Shown here: piece by piece, positions 34,059 through 44,700 of the stretch
Layout: each line of letters begins with the position of its first letter
How positions within the stretch are numbered: position 1 is the first letter of the stretch
Made by a program: the position numbers and the translations under genes
Source of the DNA: Actinomadura craniellae
GTDB lineage: Bacteria; Actinomycetota; Actinomycetes; Streptosporangiales; Streptosporangiaceae
NCBI RefSeq assembly: GCF_003289645.1
Contig: NZ_QLYX01000011.1
Location: 62,001-126,000, forward strand
Length of the DNA: 64,000 nucleotides
Direction: 5' to 3'
Notes under the pieces: generated by a model
What the model saw: the letters and a program-made list of their open reading frames with translations, nothing else
The model's database searches: none
What the model was told of the DNA's origin: nothing

Positions 34059-35371
34059 AGGTCGAGGTCGATCTCGCCGGCGGAGGCGGCGTTCCGCTCG
34101 GTCTCGGTCAGCTCGGATCCGGAGATCGTCAACGCGTAGTGCCGGCGCGGGTCGAAGTCGTCGAACTCCGCCACCCGGTCCAGGACGTCGGAGACGAGCT
34201 TGCGCAGGAACACGCGGGGCGCGAGCCCGACCTTGCCGCCGAGCCCCCCGGTGACGGCCGCCGCCAACTCCGCCACGTAGGCGTCGTCGACGACGCTCAT
34301 GACCCGCTCGGAGTCGCCGGCACCGGCGGCGTACAGGTCGCGGACGGCACGGCCGAGTTCGCCGAGCCGCGGCAGGTCGAACCCGGTGAGCCGCAACTGG
34401 ACGGCGCGCGGCGAGTCGAACCGGGGGTCGGTGGTGAAGTCGGTCGCGAGCCGCTGCGCGAGCGGGGGCAGCCGCTGCGCGCCCTGCTGCCCGTCGAAGA
34501 ACGCGGGCGTCCCGGTGATCAGGAGGAAGAGCCCGGGGAACCGTCCGTTGTCGATCTCGTCCAGCAGTTGCCGGAGCGCGTTCAGCCCCTTCTCCCGGAC
34601 GTCGCTCCGCACCCGCTGCAGGGTTTCGATCTCGTCGAGGACCAGCAGCAGGCCCGGATGCCCGCTGTCCCGCAGCACCGTCAGCAGCCCCTGGAGGAAG
34701 CCGAGGGCCGCGAAGTGGTCCAGGTCGCCGCGCACCCCGGCGGCCCGCTTGGCGGCCGCCGCGACCGACCTCTGCCCGCCCAGCCAGGCGATCAGCGCTT
34801 CGGCCGTGGCGCCGTCGCCGGTGTTCCGGGCCCGCCGGTAGCCGCGCAGCGCCGCCGAGAACGCCGGGGTCGTCCGCGCCACCTCGGCCAGCCGCCGTTC
34901 CATGAGGTCCTCGACCGCGACGGCCAGCGCCGCGTCGTCGAGGTCTCCCGCGTCGTCGAGGACCTCCTCCTCGAGCGCGTAGAACCAGCCGTCGACGACC
35001 GGGCGCAGCGCGCTCGGCTGGTGGGTGGCGGTGACGAGCCGCTCGGTCAGCCGGCGGTACACCGTCTCCAGCCGGTGCAGCGGCGTCTCGGTCTCGGAGA
35101 TCTGGATCTCCGCGACGGCCAGCCCGGCCCGCTTGGCGCGTTCGCCCAGCCAGCGGGCGAAGAAGGTCTTGCCGGCCCCGTACTCGCCGCGGACGGCGTG
35201 GAACGCCGCCCCGCCCTTCGCGACGACCGCCAGTTCCTCGTCGAGCGCCCCGGCGAACCGGTCGAGGCCGACCGCGAACAGGTCGAGCCCGGCCTGCGGC
35301 ACGGTCCCGCGGCGCAGGGCGTCGATCACCTCGCGCCGCCGGGCGGCGCTGACGGCCGGTGCCGCGCTCAT
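34055..35371 (-). CDS. brxD: BREX type 2 ATPase BrxD
   Basis: 438-aa AAA ATPase. Walker A is RGEYGAGKTFFARWL (62-69 core) and Walker B LLLVLDEIETLQ near residue 245, followed by a sensor segment LFLLITGTPAFFDG. The N-terminal VIDALRRGTVPQAGLDLFAV is typical of the BrxC/BrxD DUF2791 group. It is the small ATPase specific to type 2 (and some type 6) BREX systems. Its ATG overlaps the pglZ stop (ATGA) and its stop overlaps brxHI, so all three are translationally coupled. Confidence 0.92.
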   Translation of the reverse strand: MSAAPAVSAARRREVIDALRRGTVPQAGLDLFAVGLDRFAGALDEELAVVAKGGAAFHAVRGEYGAGKTFFARWLGERAKRAGLAVAEIQISETETPLHRLETVYRRLTERLVTATHQPSALRPVVDGWFYALEEEVLDDAGDLDDAALAVAVEDLMERRLAEVARTTPAFSAALRGYRRARNTGDGATAEALIAWLGGQRSVAAAAKRAAGVRGDLDHFAALGFLQGLLTVLRDSGHPGLLLVLDEIETLQRVRSDVREKGLNALRQLLDEIDNGRFPGLFLLITGTPAFFDGQQGAQRLPPLAQRLATDFTTDPRFDSPRAVQLRLTGFDLPRLGELGRAVRDLYAAGAGDSERVMSVVDDAYVAELAAAVTGGLGGKVGLAPRVFLRKLVSDVLDRVAEFDDFDPRRHYALTISGSELTETERNAASAGEIDLDL

Positions 35372-38013
35372 ACGCCGAACTGCTCGCGCAGCAGGTCGAC
35401 GTCGAGCCGGACGGTCCGGCCCGCGTCGATGAGGCCGAGCACCGGGTAGCCCTCCACGTTCAGCAGCCGTTCCAGCGCGGTGACGAACAGCGCGGCGTCC
35501 CGCGGCGGGCGCCCGCCGGCGGCGGAGGCGACCGCGGCGGGCGACATCCGGTTCCCGTCGGCCCCGGCCAGCGCGTCGATGACCGCGGCGACCTGGTCCC
35601 TGTCGGGGGCGCGCCGGACGAACCGCTTCTGCCCCGCGTAGCGTTCCGAGGCGACGACCTGCCGGCCGAGACCCGCGCGGACGTCGAACAGCGGCCCCTC
35701 GGCCCGTGGTTCGTAGGTGAAGGACGCCTGGGCGGCCCCCGACGTTCCGGAGTTCCACCACCGGGGGGTGACCGCCTCGGGGGACAGCACCGACCAGCCC
35801 GACGGCATCAGGTCGGCCGACGGCAGCACGGTGAGCACGGGAACGGTCAGCTCGGCGAGGGACACCCCGCCGTGGTAGCCGTCCTTGCGCGGCGTGTACC
35901 GGATCTCCTCCTGCCACGGGACCGTCACGGTCCCACCGCCTTCGAGGACGCGCGGCCCGGTCACCGAGACCTCCCCGGCACCGGGCGCGCCGGTCCGCCA
36001 CCGGGCGGAGCCGGTGCCGCCGGGCGCCGGCGGGCGGTCGTTCCGGTCGAGCACGTGCCCGTGGTCGGACACGATCACCACCGGACGCCCGTAGGCGCGC
36101 GCGGCGTTCAGCAGTTCGGTGAGGTGGGCGATGTCGGACAGCCGCCAGGTGGCCTGGGCCCGCCCGTGGTCGAGCGCGTCGTCGATCGTGTTGAGGACGG
36201 CGCCGACCACGGCGTCCCCGGCGAGCGCGTCCATCAGCGGCTGGGCGAGCCGCTGTCCCGCCGTTCCGGCGATGTCGGCCTTGTGGAACAGCAGGCCTTC
36301 CCTGCGGTGCCGTTTCCAGAACGCCGCGAACCCGGCGGCCTCGACGTTCTGCCCGCCGGCCGCGGGTTCCCCGCCGAGCAGCGAGGCCCGGCTGATCCGG
36401 GTCAGCGACGGGATCATCGCGACGGCGGCGCGGCGCGCGCCCTGGGCGGCGGAGACCTCCAGCCAGCCGCCCCGGCCGAGCTCCGCGCCGAGCTCCGCGG
36501 CGACCGCGGAGCTCATGCCGTCCAGGACGAGCACGAGCGGCGGCCGTGCTGTGCACAGGGGCCGCGCGACCTCCTTGAGGACGTCCTCGATCAGCAGGCA
36601 GCCGCCGGACGCGACGGACTGGGCGTGCGCCGCCCAGGACACGACCCGGTCCGCGAACCGCTCGTCCAGCTCCGCGCGCCGGGCCCGCGCCTCGGCGATC
36701 AGCGCGTGGTAGGCGCGCCAGGCCACCGGGTCGCTGGCCGGGTCGCCGGTCCACAGCAGCGCGAGCGCCCGGTCGACCCACCCCCACGACGTCAGGTGGT
36801 TCCGGACGCCCGCCGCCACCGACGGGACCGCCAGGTCGGGGTCGGAGTCGAGCCACCGCCGGATCCGCACCGCCATCCGCGCCACCTCGACGCGGTCGCG
36901 GTGCAGCTCGGCGAGTCGGTGGGCGGAGAGTTCCCGCAGCGCGGCCTCGGCGGCGGCGGTGTCCCGGCCGAGGGCGTCGGCGAGGGCGTGCAGCCGCGCC
37001 GTCAGCCCCGAGGGCAGGAACGGGTTCCCGCCGAGCGCCGCGCCGATCCCGGCCGCCCTGGCGAGGTCGTCGGCCCGTTCCAGCACGGCCCGGACGCGGC
37101 CCTGGGCCTCCTGGCGCTCCGACCGGTCGGTCTCGGCCTCGCTGATCCAGCGGGCGAGGGTGCCCTGCACCGCGGTGCTGAACGCCTTGAGATGCTCCTC
37201 CGAGCGGGTCGCCACCGGGCCGAACAGCCCGCCGACCGCGAGCGTCGCGTTCTGCGGCGCGCCCGGGTCGGTGAGGACGGCGCCGATGATCCCGAGCGCC
37301 ATCGCGTCGGTGGCCCGCCCGTCCACGACCAGGGACAGCAGGACCCCGGTGGCTTCGCCGACGTTGCGGCGCAGCCACTCGGTCAGGCCCTCGCGTTCCC
37401 GCTCGCCCAGTTCGAGGAAGCGCGCCGGGCCCGCGGGGCTGCGCGACCAGGCCAGCAGCGCGTCGAGGTCGAGCGCGCGGCCCATCCCGAACCGCGCCTC
37501 GACCAGGGCGCGCACCGCGGCGTCCAGGCTCAGCAGCCGCCCGCCGCTGCGCCGCCACTCGGCGGTCGCGCCGGACTCGCGCCACCCGCCGGCCGGTTCC
37601 GCGGCGAGCAGCGCCTCGACCAGCCAGGCCGACTTCCTGATCCGGGGGTCGATCTCGGCCGCGCCGAACCGCCGGCGGATGATCTCATCGAGGGAGACGG
37701 TCAGGGTGGTGCGGCCGAGGGCGTGCGCCCGCAGGTCCCAGCCGAGCTGGCCGGTCGGCGCGGTCGTGGTGATGACCAGGGTGCCGGTGCCGTCGCCGTG
37801 CCGGTGCCGCTGCCAGGCGTCGACCACCCCGAGCACGGACGGCTGGTCGGTGACCTCGATCCGGCGCTGCTCGTCGCCGATCCGCACCGCGAACCGGGCG
37901 GGCGAGGCGGGGTCGTAGCTGCCGTGGACCAGCACCAGCCGGTGGCCGGGCCGGCGGGCCAGCTCGGTCTCCAGCAGCGCCTCCAGGATGCGCCGGTCGA
38001 CGACGGTGGCCAT
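35368..38013 (-). CDS. pglZ: BREX type 2 alkaline-phosphatase-fold protein PglZ
   Basis: 881 aa. The metal-binding core of the alkaline phosphatase superfamily is visible in VLVLDGMSSAVAAELGAEL near residue 496 and VVIVSDHGHVLDRND near residue 648. A further segment, RYTPRKDGYHGGVSLAELTV, follows near 700. In the Streptomyces Pgl system PglZ counters the toxicity of PglX and is essential for defence; it is a core marker of all BREX types. The ATG shares one base with the pglY stop (TGATG). Confidence 0.95.
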   Translation of the reverse strand: MATVVDRRILEALLETELARRPGHRLVLVHGSYDPASPARFAVRIGDEQRRIEVTDQPSVLGVVDAWQRHRHGDGTGTLVITTTAPTGQLGWDLRAHALGRTTLTVSLDEIIRRRFGAAEIDPRIRKSAWLVEALLAAEPAGGWRESGATAEWRRSGGRLLSLDAAVRALVEARFGMGRALDLDALLAWSRSPAGPARFLELGEREREGLTEWLRRNVGEATGVLLSLVVDGRATDAMALGIIGAVLTDPGAPQNATLAVGGLFGPVATRSEEHLKAFSTAVQGTLARWISEAETDRSERQEAQGRVRAVLERADDLARAAGIGAALGGNPFLPSGLTARLHALADALGRDTAAAEAALRELSAHRLAELHRDRVEVARMAVRIRRWLDSDPDLAVPSVAAGVRNHLTSWGWVDRALALLWTGDPASDPVAWRAYHALIAEARARRAELDERFADRVVSWAAHAQSVASGGCLLIEDVLKEVARPLCTARPPLVLVLDGMSSAVAAELGAELGRGGWLEVSAAQGARRAAVAMIPSLTRISRASLLGGEPAAGGQNVEAAGFAAFWKRHRREGLLFHKADIAGTAGQRLAQPLMDALAGDAVVGAVLNTIDDALDHGRAQATWRLSDIAHLTELLNAARAYGRPVVIVSDHGHVLDRNDRPPAPGGTGSARWRTGAPGAGEVSVTGPRVLEGGGTVTVPWQEEIRYTPRKDGYHGGVSLAELTVPVLTVLPSADLMPSGWSVLSPEAVTPRWWNSGTSGAAQASFTYEPRAEGPLFDVRAGLGRQVVASERYAGQKRFVRRAPDRDQVAAVIDALAGADGNRMSPAAVASAAGGRPPRDAALFVTALERLLNVEGYPVLGLIDAGRTVRLDVDLLREQFGV

Positions 38014-41000
38014 CAGGTCCGGTCCACCGGTTGCCAGACGATCTCGACCTCGGCGCCGGGATGGTCGTCGAGGTAGGCGCGGACGTCGGCGCGGACCGCG
38101 TCGAACTGGCCGTCGAGGCCCGCCTGGCGGACGGTGCGGCGCCGGGGCGCCCGCGACACCGGCGGGGAGCCGTCGTCGGTGAGGCTGGTCTGGTCGGGGG
38201 TGGTGGACGTGTCCTCGGGCCGGACCGGCGGGGGCGGTGGAGGAGGCGGCGGCGGGAGCTCCGCGGCCTGCTTCCCCGCCCGCGTGATCAACGTGACGGC
38301 CGTGGCGACCGTCGCGGTCAGCACGGGGGCGAGCGGCCGTGCGAACTCCTGGGCGTTGGCCGTCTCCGCGAGCCTGTCCACCAGGGTGCGCGCGGACCTG
38401 CCGATGTCGTCCTCGCGGCCCGCGAACCCGCGCAACGGTTCGAGCAGCGACCAGGTGACGCCCCGGAGGGCTTCGGCGACGCCCGGAGCGCTCACGATCG
38501 CCGAGCCGAGTTCCTCGTCGGACGCCTCGCAGGCGGCGGTCGCCAGCTTCCGGGCGAGGGCGGTGGAGTCCTCCCTGGCGGCCGAGAGTTCCGCCATCAG
38601 CCCGGCGGCCTGCCGGGCGACCGCGAGCCGGGGCGCGTCGTGGGCGAGGCCGAGCGCGGTGGCGTTGCCGTCCAACTCGTGCAGGACGTCGAGGACGGGC
38701 TTTTCGATCCGGTCGATCCGGTCGCGCAACGTGTCGGCGAGTTTGCCGACGTTGCGGGCGAAGGGCTGCTCGGGCGCGGTCTTCCCGAAGATCTTCGCCA
38801 GCCGGGTGCGGGCGGCGGCGTACTCGGCGTCGGACGGTTTCGCCTGGTCCTGCAGGACCCAGCCCGCACCGATCCTGTCGAGTTCCGGGGTCGGCTCCGG
38901 CCTCCCCTGGTACACCCAGGCCCGGTCGGACAGCAGCGCGTAGGTGGCGATGACCAGGTTGCCGACGAGCCGGTCCATGCCCGTCCAGCCGAGGTCCTCG
39001 ATCCAGCCGCGGATGTCCTCGACCTGGTAGTCGCCGGTGACCCCGTGCTGGGCGGCCTGCTGCTCGATCCGCCGCAGCCAGTCGGTGCCGACGTTCAGCG
39101 GCCCGTCGTGGACCTGGCCGAGTTCGAGCGGGTGGACGATCCGGCGCAGCAGCGGCAGCTTGTCGCGGTCGACGACCACGCGCCGCTCGCCGTCCTCCAT
39201 CGCCTGGGTGATCCAGCGCAGCGCGGTCTTCAGCTCGGCCGGGGTGACGGCCTTGCGGTTGCCCGCCGTGTCGAAGTCGGGGTGCCTGGGGTAGCGGACG
39301 GAGAACAGCCCGTCGGCCATCTTCTCGAGGTTGAACTCGAACCCGCCGCCGCCCTCCAGCCTCGGGTCGGGGTGGGCGGGGTTGAGGGACAGCACGTGCT
39401 TGCCGTCGAGGACCTCGACGCCCACGTTGCCCTCGGCGCCGCTGCTGACCCCGTAGAGCTGCTGCAGGACGACCGTCAGCTCGTTGGTGAGGGTGTCCTG
39501 CTGGGCGGCGAGGTAGGAGGCGATGCGCGCCTGCTCGTCGGAGGACTTGTCCCCGGTGTAGTCGCGCAGCCGGTCCCGCTCCAGCAGATAGTTGATCTTC
39601 AGTAGCCGGCCGAGCTGCTTCTCCCGCTGGGCGGAGAGGTGGTCGGGCAGCCAGACGAGGGTGTCGGCCTCGTGGCCGGCGCGCCTGAGGTCCTCGACCC
39701 GCTGGGCGTCGTCGCTGGGGTACTTGCCCTGGACGTCGAAGGGGTAGTCGATGACGAACCGGATCCGGCCCTCGACGGACGGCGTGAACTGCTCGTCGCG
39801 CAGCGCCTGGGCGTCCCGGACGTTCTCGAACACGAACTCGGCGGTGCGCCTGCTGCCCCGCCAGACGAGCTCACGCTCGCAGACGAACGCCCCGCTGTCC
39901 TTGACGCCCAGGCACTCCCACAGCTTCTCCTTGATCCAGATGCGGCGGGCGCCCGCGTGGTCCTGCCCGCCGACCAGGTCGAGGATCGGTTCGACGTTCA
40001 GGTCGGTCAGGTGGAGCGTGAAGACGGGGTCGAGGTCGCCGTCGGCGCGGATCTCGCCGAACCCGCTGGAGATCAGCCGCTTGAGCCGGGAGCCGACGAG
40101 GTCGCCGACGGGGGTCGCCCGCGACCGCACCGAGCCGAGGTTGAGCGCCGCGAGCCGGGCTCCGGTCAGCCGGGTGAGCGCGGTGACGTCGGGGGCGAGC
40201 GCCGACAGGATGAGGGTCTTCACCAGCCGGTCGTCGGCCCTGAACCGGTCGTCGTCCTCGGAGCCGTACTCCTCCAGGAGGTTGGCGCGGACCCGCGCGT
40301 GGAACCGGGTGGCCGCCTCGGCCTCGTGCCGGAGCCGGTCGGAGAACGCCTCGCCGATACCGGACGACAGCACGTCCCACAGGTCGCCGAGGGGGATGAT
40401 CTGGCCGACCTTCAGGTCGTCGCGGCGCAGCCGCAGCATCTCGCTGAGCAGCTTGAGCCCGGTCCGCTCCCGCTGGAGCGCGCCCGACAGCGCGACGAGC
40501 ACGTTCAGCAGGGCGGGGGACAGCGGGTAGACGTCGCGGAAGTCCCGCCAGTCGGCGTGGGTCGCGCCCTGGCTGTCGAGGAGGACGTCCTTGACGAGCG
40601 GGTGGTTGGACTCGACGTCGGAGAACGCGGCGTCGAGCCGGCCCGCCATCCCCGGGCGCGGCTTGAGGACGCGCTCCTTGATGATGGCGGGCAGGTTGCG
40701 GTCCTCGAGGCTGATGACCTGGAACCGGCCGGCGAGGTAGGCGACCTGCCGTTCGAGGTTCTTGACCTCCGCCCCCATCACGTCGTCGCCGACGAGCTGG
40801 GTGAGGTCGCGCTGCCGGGAGATGAAGGAGACGATCGGCACGCCGCGCTCGGGGTCCTCGGACTCGATCAGCTTCACCAGCTTGCTGACCTCGTCGTTGA
40901 CCATCTCCTGGTTGGACATGTGCGCCTGGAGCCAGAGGATCAGCTCGTCGATGAACAGGACGAGCCCGTCGAAACCGTGCTGCCTGGCGTGGCGGCTCAT

Positions 41001-41777
41001 CACCGCGAGCCCGTTCTCCAGCGGGAGGAAGGCGTCCCTGGCGCCGCGCTGCCCCGCCGCGTAGGACGCCAGCGGCCCGGAGAGCAGGGCGGTGACGAGC
41101 GCCTCCCGCTCGGGCGAGCCCGGGGGCGCGTCGAACGCGGCGTCGAGGCTCGCGCCGGTCCAGCCGGAGACCCCGCCGATGGGCGCGACGTCGTCGGGGT
41201 CGGCCTCCGCGGGGGCGCCGGTACCGAGCCACGCGACGAACCGCGCGTCGTCCTTGAGGAACTTCCGCTGCCTCCTGGCGTCGTCGAGCAGCGCGTCCGA
41301 CCGGTACACCGGGGGCGTGGGCAGCCCGAGGCGCTGCGCGGCGGCCGCGTACCCGCCGAGGATCTTCGAGTCGAGGTCGGTGGCGCCCACCAGGTGGTAC
41401 GGCACCATCATGAACTTCTTGCCGCGCAGCCAGCCGGCGTGCTCGGCGTACACCTCCCGCAGCTTCGGCTTGCTCCCGTCGACGACGGCGTCGTGCCCGT
41501 CGAGCACGGCGTGCAGGACGGTCATGAAGTGCGACTTGCCGGACCCGAACGACCCGTGCAGGTAGGCGGCGAGCGACTCGTTGCCCTGCAGGGCGTCCCG
41601 GACCTGCGCGAGGGCCCTGCGGAAGGCGTCCTGCAACTGGTCGGTGACGACGTACTTGCCGACGAGTTCCCGGGTCGCGTCGAACCCGCCGGACAGCTCC
41701 ACCTTGAACTGCCCCGCGTGCACCGACTCGGGGATGTCGAGGATGTCCTTCAGGACGAGTTCCGCCGGGTTGCTCAT
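38013..41777 (-). CDS. pglY: BREX type 2 P-loop ATPase PglY
   Basis: 1254 aa, the type 2 counterpart of BrxC. Walker A is GSFGSGKSHF (75-84), Walker B GLVLFIDELILWLQ near residue 275, and there is a long helical remainder. Near residue 1180 a run of about ten prolines separates a basic C-terminal tail (VSRAPRRRTVRQAGLDG) from the body, perhaps a flexible tether. PglY is thought to be the motor or platform of the complex with PglX and PglZ. The ATG overlaps the pglX stop (ATGA). ATG 41777 was chosen over upstream in-frame starts because it gives the conserved N-terminus SNPAELVLKDILDIPESVH. Confidence 0.95.
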   Translation of the reverse strand: MSNPAELVLKDILDIPESVHAGQFKVELSGGFDATRELVGKYVVTDQLQDAFRRALAQVRDALQGNESLAAYLHGSFGSGKSHFMTVLHAVLDGHDAVVDGSKPKLREVYAEHAGWLRGKKFMMVPYHLVGATDLDSKILGGYAAAAQRLGLPTPPVYRSDALLDDARRQRKFLKDDARFVAWLGTGAPAEADPDDVAPIGGVSGWTGASLDAAFDAPPGSPEREALVTALLSGPLASYAAGQRGARDAFLPLENGLAVMSRHARQHGFDGLVLFIDELILWLQAHMSNQEMVNDEVSKLVKLIESEDPERGVPIVSFISRQRDLTQLVGDDVMGAEVKNLERQVAYLAGRFQVISLEDRNLPAIIKERVLKPRPGMAGRLDAAFSDVESNHPLVKDVLLDSQGATHADWRDFRDVYPLSPALLNVLVALSGALQRERTGLKLLSEMLRLRRDDLKVGQIIPLGDLWDVLSSGIGEAFSDRLRHEAEAATRFHARVRANLLEEYGSEDDDRFRADDRLVKTLILSALAPDVTALTRLTGARLAALNLGSVRSRATPVGDLVGSRLKRLISSGFGEIRADGDLDPVFTLHLTDLNVEPILDLVGGQDHAGARRIWIKEKLWECLGVKDSGAFVCERELVWRGSRRTAEFVFENVRDAQALRDEQFTPSVEGRIRFVIDYPFDVQGKYPSDDAQRVEDLRRAGHEADTLVWLPDHLSAQREKQLGRLLKINYLLERDRLRDYTGDKSSDEQARIASYLAAQQDTLTNELTVVLQQLYGVSSGAEGNVGVEVLDGKHVLSLNPAHPDPRLEGGGGFEFNLEKMADGLFSVRYPRHPDFDTAGNRKAVTPAELKTALRWITQAMEDGERRVVVDRDKLPLLRRIVHPLELGQVHDGPLNVGTDWLRRIEQQAAQHGVTGDYQVEDIRGWIEDLGWTGMDRLVGNLVIATYALLSDRAWVYQGRPEPTPELDRIGAGWVLQDQAKPSDAEYAAARTRLAKIFGKTAPEQPFARNVGKLADTLRDRIDRIEKPVLDVLHELDGNATALGLAHDAPRLAVARQAAGLMAELSAAREDSTALARKLATAACEASDEELGSAIVSAPGVAEALRGVTWSLLEPLRGFAGREDDIGRSARTLVDRLAETANAQEFARPLAPVLTATVATAVTLITRAGKQAAELPPPPPPPPPPVRPEDTSTTPDQTSLTDDGSPPVSRAPRRRTVRQAGLDGQFDAVRADVRAYLDDHPGAEVEIVWQPVDRT

Positions 41778-44700
41778 GCCTTCGCTCCCTTCAGGAACTC
41801 CTTCGACGGCCGCCACTCCCGCAGCGCCCGCGCGGAGACCTGGTGCCGCGACAGTTGCGTCTCCAGGAAGGTCCCGAACTCCTCGGCCGGGTTCCCCTCC
41901 CACTCCGCGTCGTACTCACCGTGCCACTGCCGCACCCAGGGCATGACCTCCGCCAGCCCCGCCAGCAGCGGCACGATCCGCGCGCTCACCCACTGCTCCT
42001 CGGCCCGGTCGTTGACCAGGTTGACGAGCGCCTGCGCCTGGTCCTTGTGGTCCCAGCCGGCCCACCCCAGCAGCAGCGGGTCGTCGGAGTGCCGCGCCGC
42101 GCCCGGGTACGAGACGAACCGCTCCTTGGGGACGTCCAGCTTCCCCCGGTGCGACCAGTAGGCGGGCTTGCGGAAGTCCGCCGACGCGTACTTCGGCGGC
42201 ACCGGGATCCTGAGCCTGCGCCCCTCCCGGTCCTCCTGCCGCTGCAGCTCCCACGTCTTTTCCCACTCGGCCCGCTTCCGCAGCCCCGAGTCCTTGTACC
42301 GCAGCGCGGCCAGGTAGGGGACGTGCTCGTCCTTCAGCACCGCCGCGAGGATCCCGGCAAGGGGCAGGTCCCGCTTCCCGAGGTGGTCGGTGGCGTACAG
42401 CCGCGCCACGCCGTTCATATCCTCGTCGTCCCGGAACCGGTCGGCCAGCTCGCCGACGGTCATCGTCCTCGGGTGCAGCAGCCCGTCCCGCCGGACGAAC
42501 CACAGCTCCTCCCGCTCACACCGATCAAGAATCCACGCCACCAGCGCCGTCCGCTCCTTGGCCTCCCAAGGTTCCGTCGACCACCGCCGCTTGTACTCTG
42601 GCCGCTCCAACAGGCCGATGTCGTTAGGCCGCTGCTCGATCAGATCAATACGGGCTTGGACGACTTTTGCGTACTCGGAGGGCCAGGCTTCAGGGATATC
42701 GAGGATTGGCTTCGATCCATGCCGGACATACCACTGTCGGACGGCCTCATCATCGGCACCATGCCGTGCTTGAACGATTTCGAATGCCCGCTCACCCAGT
42801 GCAATATCTTGTGGATGCTCGTTTGCAGGGCTAATGGCTATTGTCAGATCGCTCTCGCTGAGGATGCCGTAGATCCCGTAGACGTGCCAGTCAAGTTCTT
42901 CTTGGAGCGCGATCATCTGACAGAGGGCTTTGGTGTACTCGCGCTTTGCGGCCTCTAGCGATTCGCGAGTGGGGGTTGATTTTGCGATCACGGAGGAAGG
43001 CTCGGCCGATGCAAGGTGTGTGGCTAGTTGATCGAGTTCTTTACTGAGGGAAAGTGGGAGTTTCGTGGGCACCGGAAAATTTTGAATCTTGGTGCCTGTG
43101 AACTCGAAAAAGCTTTCCCATGCATAACGACCGGTTCCTCTTTCGCCACCTCGGTTGCCCTTGTCTTGGCTGACTTGCTTCAGCCAGAAGCAGGCCGTTG
43201 ACGAGTTCAGCAGGCCGAGCAGCCCGAGGTGGTCATCCTCGCTTGCGGATTCCGGCAACTTGATGACAGGCGCAGACCTGTTGAACACCTTGCCGCCGCG
43301 ATCGAGTACGAAGTGGTTGTGCGTCGCCACGAAGGCAAATGTGATCGAGAAGGGGAGCCGGAAACGTCTGGCGGCGAATTCTGAGTATTCGAACCAAGTT
43401 AGTCCCCGGTCTTCTTGGTGCCTGCCGAAGACTGTTCGATGGGAAAGGTTGGTCCGATAGGGCCACAGGAGGGCCTGGATAGGCGCCAGCTCCTCGGCTT
43501 CCAGGGTTTCCTCGTGGTAGGGCCAGAGCGCAAACGTTGCTTCCGGGCTGATGGCATAGTCCCTGACCATGACGCCTTCGATAAAGGGTTTGCGCTGAGC
43601 AGTTGGAACTCCTGCTCTGCGGAGGGTTCCATCGCCCAGAAGGTATGCGCCATCCTCCTTCGTGGTGGCACCAAAGCCAGTTTCGGATGCAATTGTTCTG
43701 AGCTTGGATGCTGAAGCGCCTTCGAGATGGTTGAACAATTCGCCTGCGCCACCCCCACTCAGCGACCAGGGGTGCTTTGCCAGGGTAGGGCGTGGAAGAT
43801 CGGAGACGGTGACCCATGGCGATTCTGATCCAGGCCTATCGACCTGATTGACGATTGCAGTCCAAACAAAACCATCGGCGGCGTTATCGGGCTGACCTGG
43901 TTCTCCTCGAACACTGAGAACCGCGCGAATCGTCGTGCTTTGGTCGGGAAAACTATTTCGACCTGCGAGGATGGCCGTGGGTGTTCCGTGCCCGGGAATC
44001 CATGCTCCGGAGGTATCTATCACATGAGTGAGGCGAATCTTGGGGAAGAAGCGTTCGATGAGCTTTTTGCCGAACTCTCGCTTCATGAATGAGTTGGCGG
44101 TTATTTGGCCTGTAAAGCCTGCTGCGATACTAGGGTCAGTGGAACGAGTCGCTAGGTCGAAAATTCGCTGGGCAAAGGGTGCGGAGAGCGCGTATGCGCC
44201 ACCGCAGGCGTCGGGATAATAGCGCCGGTAGTTATCGCTCTCCTGCTTGTCTCTGACGATAATATATGGAGGATTTCCAACGACGGCGTGATAACTTCCG
44301 AGCCCCAACGCATCACAGGTCTCGATGTATCTCTTTACGTCTTCGGTTGCGAAATGGAAATGCTCTCCTGTTTCCAGGAGGTCCCCTTGGACGCCCAAGG
44401 CGTCACGGCCGTGGATCAGGGAGTCGCCCACCGCGATGTTGATGGGGAACGCGGGGGCCTGGTCCAGGCGCTTCTCGCCGGCGGCGTCGAGAGCGGCGAT
44501 CAGGAGGCGGAAGCGGGCGATGGCGGCGGCGAAGGGGTTCTTGTCGCAGCCGTGGACCGAGTGGAGGGTTAAGCGGACGAGGTCCCAGCGGGGCAGGGCC
44601 GGGGCCCGCTCCGCCCAGGCGGCCAGGACGCGGTGGAACAGGCCGAGCAGGAAGTGGCCGGAGCCGCAGGCGGGGTCGATGGTGCGCAGGCCGATGGCCT

